Below are positions 1 to 7,869 of a DNA stretch of 39,135 nucleotides, in pieces. The stretch covers positions 1 to 39,135 of the forward strand of contig WRII01000023.1 of the NCBI GenBank assembly GCA_009782825.1. The letters run 5' to 3'. This DNA comes from Peptococcaceae bacterium (lineage in GTDB: Bacteria; Bacillota; Desulfitobacteriia; Desulfitobacteriales; Syntrophobotulaceae). Below the pieces are notes generated by a model. It searched no databases and was not told the DNA's origin. It saw only the letters and a program-made list of their open reading frames with translations. Position numbers and translations under genes: made by a program. How positions within the stretch are numbered: the stretch's first letter is position 1; every line of letters begins with the position of its first letter.

Positions 1-1
1 A

Positions 2-484
2 AAAACCGTCTATCGCCTGTCAGATTCATATAACCGGCGCAACAACAACGAGACAGCCCTTGACTTAACCGTAACCGTCTATAACGTCAACACAGGACAC
101 AACGAAGACATTGTCAGGCGCAGCGAAAGCTTGTACGGATACATTCTCCTTGTCGCCAAAGCACGGGAATACGAACAGAACGGTTTGGAACGGGCCAAAG
201 CCGTAGAGAGGGCCATAAAAGAGTGCATAGAACAGGACATATTGACAGAGTATCTAAACAACAATGGTTCGGAGGTGTCAAATATGTTATTACAAGAGTG
301 GAAGATAGAAGACGCCAAAGCCGTATGGCAAAAAGAGGCTGAGGAGCGCGGGGAAGAACGATCTGACCGCAAGTGGCAATCGGTGATCCTGCAAAAGGAT
401 GTTATTCTTGCCGACAAGGATGCAATTCTTGCCGACAAGGATGCTGAAATCGCAAAACTGCGAGCACAGTTGGATCAAAAGTAA
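2..484 (+). CDS. Rpn-type PD-(D/E)XK nuclease/transposase, C-terminal part (5' end outside window)
   Basis: The reading frame is open from base 2, so the gene starts before the window. Visible are about 160 C-terminal residues. The stretch with ALDLTVTVYNVNTGHN, then RSESLYGYI and AKAREYEQNG, matches what I know of Rpn family (recombination-promoting nuclease/putative transposase) proteins, which carry an N-terminal PD-(D/E)XK fold that is not visible here. The last 35 residues are a charged coiled coil built of heptads of the type DxILADK; at DNA level these are 21-bp tandem copies around 405-460. These proteins are DNA endonucleases linked to RecA-independent recombination and are usually multi-copy. 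No catalytic residue lies in the visible part, so activity cannot be judged. Confidence 0.75.
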   Translation, partial: KTVYRLSDSYNRRNNNETALDLTVTVYNVNTGHNEDIVRRSESLYGYILLVAKAREYEQNGLERAKAVERAIKECIEQDILTEYLNNNGSEVSNMLLQEWKIEDAKAVWQKEAEERGEERSDRKWQSVILQKDVILADKDAILADKDAEIAKLRAQLDQK

Positions 485-677
485 GGTCAGGATATTCATC
501 ACATTCTCCGCACATTCGAGGGATATCATGCGATAGGGGCTGTAACTAAATAAGTTTGACATTAGGCCGCCGGATTTTTGTCGACAGGCCCACACAAGTG
601 CCATTGCTTTGGATGCGGACGGCGGCCTTCGGCCTTGTCCAGCCTACCCGGGGTACTTGGTGCATGAGTTATTATTT
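485..677. other. intergenic, no gene seen
   Basis: About 190 bases lie between the Rpn-type gene and the 3' end of the 113-residue minus-strand gene. Short open frames exist but none has a ribosome binding site or a recognisable product. I see no convincing terminator. Confidence 0.5.
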
Positions 678-1019
678 TCATTGTTCTTGTTCCAGATACT
701 TTATAATATTCTTATAATATTTTTCGAGCATTTTTATGTTATTTGCTCTATCAACTTTTCCATCTTCATTGTCGGTATAACCCAGCCAATCATACATTAA
801 ATCTTTGAATACTTGTTTCCCTGCATCAGTCAAGTCTCGCTCTTTCACTATGAGAGTTGGACTAATTTCAGCAACATCTTCAAGAAAACCATCAACAAAT
901 AATCCCTTTTCTCTCGAAAAAAGGATTAAATTCTTGCAAGTCAAAAAAACATTACTCCTATCGGAGGATCGAGAATACGCTTTCATCAAACCCGGAACAT
1001 CAAAGACCACTTTTTCCAT
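678..1019 (-). CDS. hypothetical protein, 113 aa
   Basis: I do not recognise this protein. It is a small, charged, soluble-looking protein without signal peptide or membrane segment. The ATG at 1019 follows a good ribosome binding site (AAGGAGAATTGTC before ATG), which supports it as a real gene. It lies 77 bases downstream of the AAA-ATPase/PD-(D/E)XK gene on the same strand, so it may be its co-transcribed partner. Oddly, its leader (1017-1063) closely resembles the leader of the OmpA-domain lipoprotein gene at 11814-11871, including the ribosome binding site and an upstream GATAGTGACT box, so the gene may have been placed behind a copied leader. Confidence 0.7.
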   Translation of the reverse strand: MEKVVFDVPGLMKAYSRSSDRSNVFLTCKNLILFSREKGLFVDGFLEDVAEISPTLIVKERDLTDAGKQVFKDLMYDWLGYTDNEDGKVDRANNIKMLEKYYKNIIKYLEQEQ

Positions 1020-1096
1020 GACAATTCTCCTTCATAATTTTTGCATTGACCGAAGTCACTATCAGTTTTGTCGATGGGTTCACTCTCCTAAACTCT

Positions 1097-2680
1097 TTAC
1101 ACAACAACATCAAATATACGTTTACCACTAAAATCTGCCCACTCTGCACAGGGCTGTCTGTTGCTGCCCTTGCGGAAATCAAATGTGAGCAGGTATCCTG
1201 TATTGACATTCTTACTGGCCATATAGCCAAGTAACTGAGCATAAGCTTCTTGCTTATATTTTTCGCCATGCCACAATTTAAGCTCCAGAATGAATTGATC
1301 ACATCCGAAATCCACCACAATGTCCATACGCCTCAGATCTGTGAACTGGCTTTCAATATGGTAGAATCCCTGCCCATTAATCAAAGGCTTCAAATATGAC
1401 AGAAATAGGAGACGCCCATGGCGTTCCAAAAAAGTAATATCACATTCGTTAAATAGCTCGGTGTAGTGTTCAGCGAACTTACGCAAACACAGTTCCATAT
1501 CAAATTTTCCGTTATGGACAACGTCATAAGATAAAACTTTGCTAATCTTTTTGTTTGGATTTACACGGGATTCTTTGGAAACAAAATAGTCAGCCATGGC
1601 TGTCTCAAAAATTTTGTTCGCAATGGCCACTTTGCCATTGGTGTTTTTTAGAAACCCGAATGTGGCGCCAAGTCCGATAATAGGGTCGTTTATGACAAAG
1701 TTTTTTTGTTCTCCCACAATGAGAACAGAGTAGCCAAAATTATATAGCTCCTTATAGGTTTCCATGTTTTTGAACATATCGTCAAAAAGCATGTTTTGTT
1801 CATTGAGAATGATATTGACAGCCTGCCGCACACCGTCAAGGGTCCAGTTATTATCTGGTTCTTCGTCGAGTTCTTCATCCAGGCATTGGCATATTCTTGA
1901 TACCAAAAACGGGTAGCCGTTCGTGTAAGTGTAGATTTCTCCTGCTATTGCTGTGATATCCATGCCTGTATTGTGGTCTGATTCATACTGTGTGATCATA
2001 GCGGCTATCTCAGCCGGATTGAAAGACATACTAACCTTGAATCTAACAGCTATATTCCAAGGTGAATTATACAGTTTATTTTCCTCAGATGTGAGCTTGT
2101 AGGATCCATCTTTTATCATCTTCAGTTTGATGTTTCTGATGTCGTAAACCCCAGCCAGGATGACACTATGGAATGTGTAGTCCTCCCCCTTATTTCGGGC
2201 TAAAAACTTGTCGCGCAACATACCAAGAAAATGAATAAAGACCCAGTTATTGCTGGTCTTGTCAACTTCGTCAATCATCAACACAACCTGTTTGCCTTTG
2301 CACAACCTGGTAATATGGTCGCTCAACATCTCAAAAGAAGATATATCGTTGTTGAGCCATTCTTTTGTGTACATCTCAGGCGCTGACGTGAATTCAAGAG
2401 CTCGGGATATTCTCCTCAAAAGCATGGGACAGAAACTCTCCTGTGACTCAAAGCTTCTGTCACCAATGCCTTCGAAACTTATGGAGATAGCAATATATTC
2501 ATCCCTCAGTACTTTTTTGAGAACTGCCAGTGTTGTCGTTTTGCCATACTGCCTGGCACGATTAATGGTAAAGTAGCATTGGTCATCTACCAATTCTTTG
2601 ATTTGTTTAACCTTGTTACTGATGTCCACCATATAATGTTTTTCTGGCACGCATAATCCCGTGACATTAAACCTGCGCAT
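1097..2680 (-). CDS. AAA-ATPase-like protein with C-terminal PD-(D/E)XK nuclease-type domain (copy 1)
   Basis: The start is set at 2680 (MRRFNVTGLC) because AGGGGAGG lies just upstream and because the paralogue at 12067 begins the same way; an in-frame upstream extension has no such support. The product is 527 residues. A Walker A-like loop RARQYGKTTTL is near residues 41-51 and Walker B VVLMIDEVDK near 132-141. The C-terminal 80 residues hold a PD-(D/E)XK core (DIVVDFG, then ILELKLWHG and a conserved KQEAYAQLLGY). This is the AAA-ATPase-like plus PDDEXK_9 architecture, a multi-copy family of unknown function in anaerobes. Copy 2 on the plus strand at 12067 is alignable along its whole length. 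Likely role: a selfish or defence-like nuclease; this is inference. Confidence 0.85.
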   Translation of the reverse strand: MRRFNVTGLCVPEKHYMVDISNKVKQIKELVDDQCYFTINRARQYGKTTTLAVLKKVLRDEYIAISISFEGIGDRSFESQESFCPMLLRRISRALEFTSAPEMYTKEWLNNDISSFEMLSDHITRLCKGKQVVLMIDEVDKTSNNWVFIHFLGMLRDKFLARNKGEDYTFHSVILAGVYDIRNIKLKMIKDGSYKLTSEENKLYNSPWNIAVRFKVSMSFNPAEIAAMITQYESDHNTGMDITAIAGEIYTYTNGYPFLVSRICQCLDEELDEEPDNNWTLDGVRQAVNIILNEQNMLFDDMFKNMETYKELYNFGYSVLIVGEQKNFVINDPIIGLGATFGFLKNTNGKVAIANKIFETAMADYFVSKESRVNPNKKISKVLSYDVVHNGKFDMELCLRKFAEHYTELFNECDITFLERHGRLLFLSYLKPLINGQGFYHIESQFTDLRRMDIVVDFGCDQFILELKLWHGEKYKQEAYAQLLGYMASKNVNTGYLLTFDFRKGSNRQPCAEWADFSGKRIFDVVV

Positions 2681-2732
2681 ATCTGAACCTCCCCTGAAGT
2701 TAAGATCCATGGGCTGATGTCTCCGCATCCTT

Positions 2733-2741
2733 ATTTTAGCA
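2733..2741 (-). promoter_or_regulatory. extended -10 element before AAA-ATPase copy 1
   Basis: The minus strand reads TGCTAAAATAAG here. The same string precedes copy 2 (12029-12037), so the two paralogues appear to share a core promoter of extended -10 type (TGn before TAAAAT). No good -35 is seen in either. The spacer from this element to the ATG is about 20 bases longer in copy 1. Confidence 0.45.
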
Positions 2742-2795
2742 TGAATTCGCAAGAACATGAACTGGGTGCCATGAACGATAGTCCTCGAACTCACC

Positions 2796-2840
2796 CTCGA
2801 ACTCACCCTTTAGCATGGCGACGCATACAAGCAAGAAGCC
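2796..2840 (+). pseudogene. relic of a third AAA-ATPase/PD-(D/E)XK gene (C-terminal fragment)
   Basis: Read on the plus strand this stretch gives LELTL, stop, then HGDAYKQEA. It aligns with IELKLWHGDAYKQEA of copy 2 (around 13470-13520); the tryptophan codon has become TAG and the DNA match is about 29 bases with one mismatch from 2813 on. Just upstream the LELTL-coding unit is duplicated. No further homology continues past 2840. It is a short gene remnant, opposite in strand to copy 1. Confidence 0.6.
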
Positions 2841-2844
2841 TGCA

Positions 2845-4170
2845 TTACATAATATTGGGCGATATCCCCCTCTTGATCTGATACCGGTAATACAGATTAA
2901 CACTAAGCAAGAAAAGATACAAGAACGGATCGTGGAAAAACCTTCGAGTAAAAACCGTTCTCCGCAAGATCTTCGGGATCGTATACAGCCTGTTATAAAT
3001 CCGCCAAAAAACCTCTGTGATTTCCTCAGTTGCCATTGTCGGATGAGTGATGACCGCCCATGACGGCTTAAAACGAAACACATCCTCCTCCACGATTCTA
3101 TGTTCCCGCTGCATGTCGTTGTACAGATCGGTTCCGGGGATGGGCGTCAGGATGTAAAATTTGGGCGCGATAATACCTGCCTCCCGAATAAAATCCACAG
3201 TGTTCAGCAAAGATTCGCGGGTATCCGTGTCAATCCCGACAATCATTTCGCTGGCAATCTCGATTCCCGCTGACAGAATCGTGTGAATCAGCCGCCGGTA
3301 TTGGGCTGGGTCGCACCAGCTTTTGTTCACCGTCTTCAAGCTTTCCGAATTCAAGGATTCCAAGCCGAAACTCAGCATATAGCAGCCGCTGTCCGCCACA
3401 GCTTTGAGCAGTCCGGGATTCTCGCCAATCGACAGCTCACATTGGGACATCCACCGCATATTGAGCTTTTTGATTTCACCGCACAATTCCCGCATATACG
3501 CCTCATCTGAAGCGATATTGTCATCTATCAGCAAAAATTTCTTAAAGCCCAGCTCTTTGATATATGTGATGTCCCGTATCACATCAGGAATGTCACGTTT
3601 CAGATATTTCCCCCGATACAGACAGGAGATAGAACAAAATTTGCATGAATTGGGACAGCCTCTGCCGGCCTGGACGGGGAGAAAGTCGCCGATTTTTTTC
3701 TTCATAAGCAGTTCGTAACGCGGCAGCGGCGTTTTTAGCAAGTGAATTTCTTTTTTGTAAAAGGGCCTGAGTTCTCCGTGTTCGATATCTGTCAACACAC
3801 TCCCCCAAACCTCCTCAGCGTCGCCAATCACCACACTGTCGAAATATTGTTTGGCCAGTTCCGGGGCGAGGCTCGCCATCGGGCCGCCCATAATAACAAT
3901 TTTACGGCTGTCGCGGCGCTTAAACTCCAAAGCGATGTCCTTGCTCCGGTTGGCGGCGTGACCCATCCCGCCTATGCCGATCACGTCCGCGTCGGTATTA
4001 TAGGGGATATCCTCAATGGTTTCCAGGCAGATTTCGCACTCCCAGCCGTCGGGCAGCATAGCGGCCAGAAGCGGATAGGCCAGTCCGACAAAATAGAGCT
4101 TGTTCTTTTTGACGGGTCTTCCGCGCTCATCATAAATGGTCGGCTGTATAAACAGGATCTTCTTCTTCAT
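2845..4170 (-). CDS. B12-binding-type radical SAM protein (1)
   Basis: The start at 4170 is chosen because it forms an ATGA overlap with the stop of the upstream gene; an ATG 12 bases earlier has its ribosome binding site too close. The product is 441 residues. Residues 1-130 form a Rossmann-like cobalamin-binding-type domain (VIGIGGMGHA, then IVIMGGPMASLAP), without an obvious DxHxxG motif. The radical SAM cluster motif CPNSCKFC is near 172-179, followed by LLIDDNIASD, FGLESL and PIPGTDLYND typical of the class. The C-terminal 60 residues are basic and hydrophobic, possibly membrane-associated. Family members perform methylations, cyclisations and C-C bond changes using S-adenosylmethionine; the substrate is unknown. 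Last gene of a four-gene coupled operon. Confidence 0.9.
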   Translation of the reverse strand: MKKKILFIQPTIYDERGRPVKKNKLYFVGLAYPLLAAMLPDGWECEICLETIEDIPYNTDADVIGIGGMGHAANRSKDIALEFKRRDSRKIVIMGGPMASLAPELAKQYFDSVVIGDAEEVWGSVLTDIEHGELRPFYKKEIHLLKTPLPRYELLMKKKIGDFLPVQAGRGCPNSCKFCSISCLYRGKYLKRDIPDVIRDITYIKELGFKKFLLIDDNIASDEAYMRELCGEIKKLNMRWMSQCELSIGENPGLLKAVADSGCYMLSFGLESLNSESLKTVNKSWCDPAQYRRLIHTILSAGIEIASEMIVGIDTDTRESLLNTVDFIREAGIIAPKFYILTPIPGTDLYNDMQREHRIVEEDVFRFKPSWAVITHPTMATEEITEVFWRIYNRLYTIPKILRRTVFTRRFFHDPFLYLFLLSVNLYYRYQIKRGISPNIM

Positions 4171-5522
4171 TGGAAAACACATCCTTTGCGAATTAATTCC
4201 CTATACTGCCGATAGATGCTGAAAGCGCCTTTGGCAGCCCGCAAACAGGCTTTCAGGCCAAACCGCCTCCAGACCATCACGGGCACTCTGGGACGGAGGC
4301 TGGTTTTCTGGTAAACGCGCAAGATATTCCTGTAGTATTCCTTCTCTGTCATTTTGGTAGGTTTGAGCAGGACATGAGCCATATCCCAAATCTCACAGCG
4401 GTCAAGCCCAACCGTAAGGTCACTCCTCACACTTTCGTGGAAGGGAGTTCCCGGTATGGGCGTGACCGGCTGTATGTTGACGAGGGGATATTTTAGCCCG
4501 TTCAGATAGGTAATGAGCCCGTCAAAGTCCGCTCTGTCCCAATCCTGTCCCACCATAATGCCGCAATATGTTAATATGTTGGTGTCTTCCAGAACACGAA
4601 CTGCCCGGAGGTTGATTTCCACTGTCGTGTGCTTGTTGAAGTTTTCCAGTTCGTTTTGCTTGAAGGATTCAAGCCCAATAAACACCGCGCTCAGCCCAAC
4701 CGATTTCAGCAGCTTCATCGTCCCGGGGTTGTCCGCAATAAAATCCGTTCTGCCAAACAAGATGAAGCTTTTTTTGATGCCCCGTTTCCTGAGTTCATGG
4801 CAGAAGTCTTCAACACGCTGCTTGTTAAACAGAAAGTTATCGTCAACGATGAAGATGTTTTTCTCCTCGATTTGCGCGAGTTCCTCCATCACGCTGTTAA
4901 GATCACGGCAGAAATAACGCCCGTCAGTTATGCGTGCGCAGAAACAGAACTGACAGCTGAACGGACAGCCAAAGGATGTTTTTAGGGTTGCGCAGCGTTC
5001 GTGAAAGATATAATTATAGTTTTTTCGGTAACGCGCCGTTTTCTCCCTGTCCGGAAACGGAAAGTTGAAACTGGCGAGTGTCTCCGGCAAGACTTCCCCA
5101 GAGGAGGCGAGTGTCTCCGGCAAGGGTCCGCGTGCCGCGATGCTTTTTAGCTGCTCCATGCCGTTCTTCCCAGTGACATGGTCAATAGTTTTATCCTGAA
5201 AATCCTCTGGCCGCACTTCGGCATGAACCCCGCCCACCACAGTGATAATTTCCTGGCTGAAGCTCTTCACCTCAGCCGCAAGACCCTTAATGACGTTAAT
5301 ATGCGGCAGATAACCGGTAAACCCCACCAAATCCGGCCTCAATTCCTCCAGAAACCGCCTCAGAGGCTCTTTCTCAAGGATCATATCAAGAATGTGCACT
5401 CTATGCCCGAAAGGTTCCAGAAAGGCCGCGAGATATTCCAATTCCAGCGGCTCGCAAATCATAAAACTTTGCAGATTAATTGTTCTTGGATCCGGCCTTG
5501 GCCGTACAAGCAGTATATTCAT
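4167..5522 (-). CDS. B12-binding-type radical SAM protein (2)
   Basis: A 451-residue protein whose ATG at 5522 overlaps the previous stop as ATGA and has an AGGGGGGAG ribosome binding site. The N-terminal B12-binding-type domain contains DLVGFTGYLPH and VVGGVHAEV; the Fe-S motif CPFSCQFC is at about 186-193, followed by FIVDDNFLFN, FIGLESF and TPIPGTPFHE. It is paralogous in layout to its downstream neighbour but clearly divergent. Residues about 133-152 carry an internal in-frame repeat of LPETLAS, encoded by two exact 19-bp copies (5073-5091 and 5106-5124). The co-encoded pair of radical SAM enzymes with two acyltransferase-like proteins suggests a small biosynthetic or lipid/envelope modification pathway. 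Substrate unknown. Confidence 0.9.
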   Translation of the reverse strand: MNILLVRPRPDPRTINLQSFMICEPLELEYLAAFLEPFGHRVHILDMILEKEPLRRFLEELRPDLVGFTGYLPHINVIKGLAAEVKSFSQEIITVVGGVHAEVRPEDFQDKTIDHVTGKNGMEQLKSIAARGPLPETLASSGEVLPETLASFNFPFPDREKTARYRKNYNYIFHERCATLKTSFGCPFSCQFCFCARITDGRYFCRDLNSVMEELAQIEEKNIFIVDDNFLFNKQRVEDFCHELRKRGIKKSFILFGRTDFIADNPGTMKLLKSVGLSAVFIGLESFKQNELENFNKHTTVEINLRAVRVLEDTNILTYCGIMVGQDWDRADFDGLITYLNGLKYPLVNIQPVTPIPGTPFHESVRSDLTVGLDRCEIWDMAHVLLKPTKMTEKEYYRNILRVYQKTSLRPRVPVMVWRRFGLKACLRAAKGAFSIYRQYRELIRKGCVFQ

Positions 5523-6523
5523 GCTGTCTCCCCCCTGAATACATGAAATTTCCCTTCATCCAGCGGCTTATATTGTATATACCTGGCGGTCATTTTTAAC
5601 ACTGCGTTGATCAAGGGATTGGAATGGCTGAGCAAGGCATACAGAGTCTCGTAATGGCAGCCCAGCTTTAACTTGGCTTCATCAGCTGTTTGTCCAAAGT
5701 CAATCGTTTGGTAACCCTCTTCTATGCCATAGCGGATGATCTCCAGCAGAAGCCTGATGTAGATGTCATACTCCCTGTTTTTCTCATGACTAAAGCCGAC
5801 AAACTCGAAGATAAGCTCTGAACCATTGGGAAGGAGTTGGACAAACCCCACCGGCCCAGCTCCATCGGCAAGAACAAAAATCTTAAACATGGCGCCGCGA
5901 AAGAAATCAAGGGACAGTTTCTCTAATTTGTATGGTGAATGATCATAGACTTCAAGGTATAAGGTATAAAGCTGTTCATCAAACATTTTATTGTCATTCA
6001 GAAAATATAGGCTAAGCCCGGAGGATTTATTCAGGGCCTTCTTGTATCGATGTCGATAACTGCTTCTCAATGCACTGATATAGTCGTCAAAGCTGTTCCA
6101 CCGGAGATCCAGAACACACCTGGGGCAGGTGAACCCCCTTGTAAAGCCACGAAGAGTGTAGCTGGCCTGAACATTCAAGAGGATCTTGTAGCCTTTGACT
6201 GAGTGCAGAAACTCTGCAACTTCTTTTTTTGCCGCCTCTCCGGGGATAATCCCGGGCCTGGAGACGGATAAGGGAACATAGATAAAATTCATCTCAACGC
6301 GTGTTTTAATACGGGAAAACATGGTCAGATTATAGTCCCGGCGCTTGTGCATCATAAACCGCGTGTCAAGGGTTCCGTCGCTTTCCTCAAAAAGATAGTA
6401 GGCCTTCTCACTGTCATCGACGCTTTCTATAAAGCTCAGAAAAGAGCGGCTCAGATAAGGGTTGCCGCCAAGTCCCTCATCCCATTGCTCAGGTAATTCT
6501 TGTGCATAAAGGTATTTCTTCAT
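5519..6523 (-). CDS. FemAB-like / GNAT-fold acyltransferase
   Basis: A 334-residue protein. The central stretch YISALRSSYRHRYKKAL, the later PVGFVQLLPNG and the C-terminal GYQTIDFGQTADEAKLKLG are characteristic of the GNAT domain found in FemAB/BioF2-like proteins, which often transfer amino acids or acyl groups to peptidoglycan, lipids or polysaccharides. Both ends are coupled by ATGA overlaps (6520-6523 with the upstream GNAT gene, 5519-5522 with the downstream radical SAM gene), so it is made with them from one mRNA. No signal peptide or membrane helix is seen, so it acts in the cytoplasm or on the inner face of the membrane. Acceptor and donor are unknown. Confidence 0.8.
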   Translation of the reverse strand: MKKYLYAQELPEQWDEGLGGNPYLSRSFLSFIESVDDSEKAYYLFEESDGTLDTRFMMHKRRDYNLTMFSRIKTRVEMNFIYVPLSVSRPGIIPGEAAKKEVAEFLHSVKGYKILLNVQASYTLRGFTRGFTCPRCVLDLRWNSFDDYISALRSSYRHRYKKALNKSSGLSLYFLNDNKMFDEQLYTLYLEVYDHSPYKLEKLSLDFFRGAMFKIFVLADGAGPVGFVQLLPNGSELIFEFVGFSHEKNREYDIYIRLLLEIIRYGIEEGYQTIDFGQTADEAKLKLGCHYETLYALLSHSNPLINAVLKMTARYIQYKPLDEGKFHVFRGETA

Positions 6524-7605
6524 TGGGTCATCACATCCTCAAATAAAACATAATGTTTGTAAGCCGGGCCGCAGAACCGTTGACAAATCGAGGCCGAACC
6601 GGCATTGCTGTCAAAAACAAAACCTGTTTCTCCGCCGTCAAAATGTCCGTTTATGACTGAATACAACTCGTGGAACAGGCCCATGACGGCGCCGCTTTGA
6701 GAATATTCCGGCATGACCCCCAGGGCGTTGATCTTCATTTCAGTTATTTTCCGCCGGCGCAGCAGGTATTTCATAAAAAAACTCAGGGTATTGTTTTTGC
6801 CGTTGCCGGACAAAACCATGTTGTAATTCGGGTGCCAGAAGAGAAATCCAACTTCTACGCCTTTATGCAGAACATAGATGATATTTTCATCCCGCAAAAT
6901 CGGCTTAAGTTCTTTGAATAGCTCATACCATTCGGTGATGGGCCTTGGAAAAAAGAATGGCGTTTCTTTCAGTGTTTCGTTGAAGAGCGCACCTAGAATA
7001 TCCATTTCGCGGCGCAGATTGCGCAGACAGGCTTTTCGGAAAGTAAAAAGATTATAAATCCTGCTCAGGAGGCTGGGGGCAGCGGCTTGATAGAGCGCTG
7101 TCCGAACATAATATGTGCTTATCTCATGTTCAGTAAAACCACGGTTTCGAAAATAGTCAAGGTAGTATTCCTGTGTGTACACGCTGTCAAAGGGGTTAGG
7201 GTCGTCAAAATGATCGCATTGGAATCCCACGCCGTAACTGGTATGGCCGTTAAGGCCGATGAGGACACGGTCAGCCTTATGCTCAACGGCAAAGGTTCTG
7301 CCGGCGTCAATAATGATATCTGCAGCTTCCCGTTTTTCTGGCAGGGCTTCAAAGAGAGCGATTTGCGCCGCATTAAGGCCGGGGTGGGCGATGTAGGCAC
7401 AGCGCGCGGCTATATCGCCGTTTTCATGAATCATAATTGGCTTGATCCGGCATGAGCGAGAAAAGAAGTCTTTCTGATACAGGAAGTTCTCACAGGTATA
7501 GTTCAGGGTGTCGCGATAAAAAGGCCTGTTCCGGTAGACTCCATAGGCGAAATCGATAAATTGGGTTTTTTCTTTATTTGTTTTGACATCACATACTTTC
7601 AGCAT
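6520..7605 (-). CDS. GNAT-like acyltransferase, first gene of the radical SAM operon
   Basis: A 361-residue protein starting at ATG 7605 with AAGGGAAG upstream. The C-terminal half (EVGFLFWHPN, then EMKINALGVMPEYSQSGAVMGLFHELY) matches the acetyl-CoA-binding region of GNAT-like proteins; the N-terminal half looks like a second degenerate GNAT lobe (CAYIAHPGLNAAQIALFEA). It is the first gene of a four-gene unit driven by a consensus promoter at 7697-7725 and is translationally coupled to the FemAB-like gene. Family members of this size are often called GNAT-like and occur in natural product and lipid loci, but I cannot name the substrate. Confidence 0.75.
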   Translation of the reverse strand: MLKVCDVKTNKEKTQFIDFAYGVYRNRPFYRDTLNYTCENFLYQKDFFSRSCRIKPIMIHENGDIAARCAYIAHPGLNAAQIALFEALPEKREAADIIIDAGRTFAVEHKADRVLIGLNGHTSYGVGFQCDHFDDPNPFDSVYTQEYYLDYFRNRGFTEHEISTYYVRTALYQAAAPSLLSRIYNLFTFRKACLRNLRREMDILGALFNETLKETPFFFPRPITEWYELFKELKPILRDENIIYVLHKGVEVGFLFWHPNYNMVLSGNGKNNTLSFFMKYLLRRRKITEMKINALGVMPEYSQSGAVMGLFHELYSVINGHFDGGETGFVFDSNAGSASICQRFCGPAYKHYVLFEDVMTQ

Positions 7606-7696
7606 GTGTTTTCACTTCCCTTCTTAATATTATGGGCTGCAGCGATGCCGCAGCTATAAACCATCCCTTAATATTAGAATTTTATTAATTAGTTGT

Positions 7697-7725
7697 ATTA
7701 TACAGGGCTGCCTGAAACCTGTCAA
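7697..7725 (-). promoter_or_regulatory. consensus sigma-A promoter A for the GNAT/radical SAM operon
   Basis: The minus strand reads TTGACA (7725-7720), a 17-bp spacer, then TATAAT (7702-7697): a perfect match to consensus. The leader is about 85 nt. The same promoter with conserved flanks (CACTTGACA upstream, TAATTA and TTCTAA downstream) occurs at 11938-11966 and 15872-15900. Confidence 0.85.
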
Positions 7726-7753
7726 GTGGTTTTAACATCAAGTGTTTTTAACA
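7722..7753. repeat. tandem 16-bp operator-like repeat between divergent promoters
   Basis: Two head-to-tail copies of TCAAGTGKTTTTAACA (7722-7737 and 7738-7753) differ at one base. The first copy overlaps the -35 of promoter A; the second lies next to the expected -35 position of the kinase promoter. A similar unit overlaps promoter B (11962 on). Such placement fits a binding site for a shared regulator, which is inference. Confidence 0.55.
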
Positions 7754-7754
7754 G

Positions 7755-7783
7755 TTCCTTTTAACCCCCAAATGCGCTATAAT
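7755..7783 (+). promoter_or_regulatory. probable promoter of the Ser/Thr kinase gene
   Basis: A TATAAT at 7778-7783 lies 17 bp from TTCCTT at 7755-7760 (weak -35). The poor -35 next to the tandem repeat would suit an activator-dependent promoter. The kinase ATG is 86 bases downstream. Confidence 0.5.
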
Positions 7784-7869
7784 GAAAAACACTAGAAGAT
7801 TTTTTCCAATCTTTGCGGAAAAACGGCGAAGACAACACGATACTACTCATTAAGTAAGGGGAACAACGC

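Noticed and set aside
678-2680. 113-residue protein with AAA-ATPase copy 1 as a toxin-antitoxin pair
   Set aside because: The gap is 77 bases, no toxin or antitoxin fold is recognised, and copy 2 has no such partner.
5073-5124. LPETL motifs resembling sortase sorting signals
   Set aside because: They lie inside a cytoplasmic radical SAM enzyme, with no membrane segment or basic tail after them.
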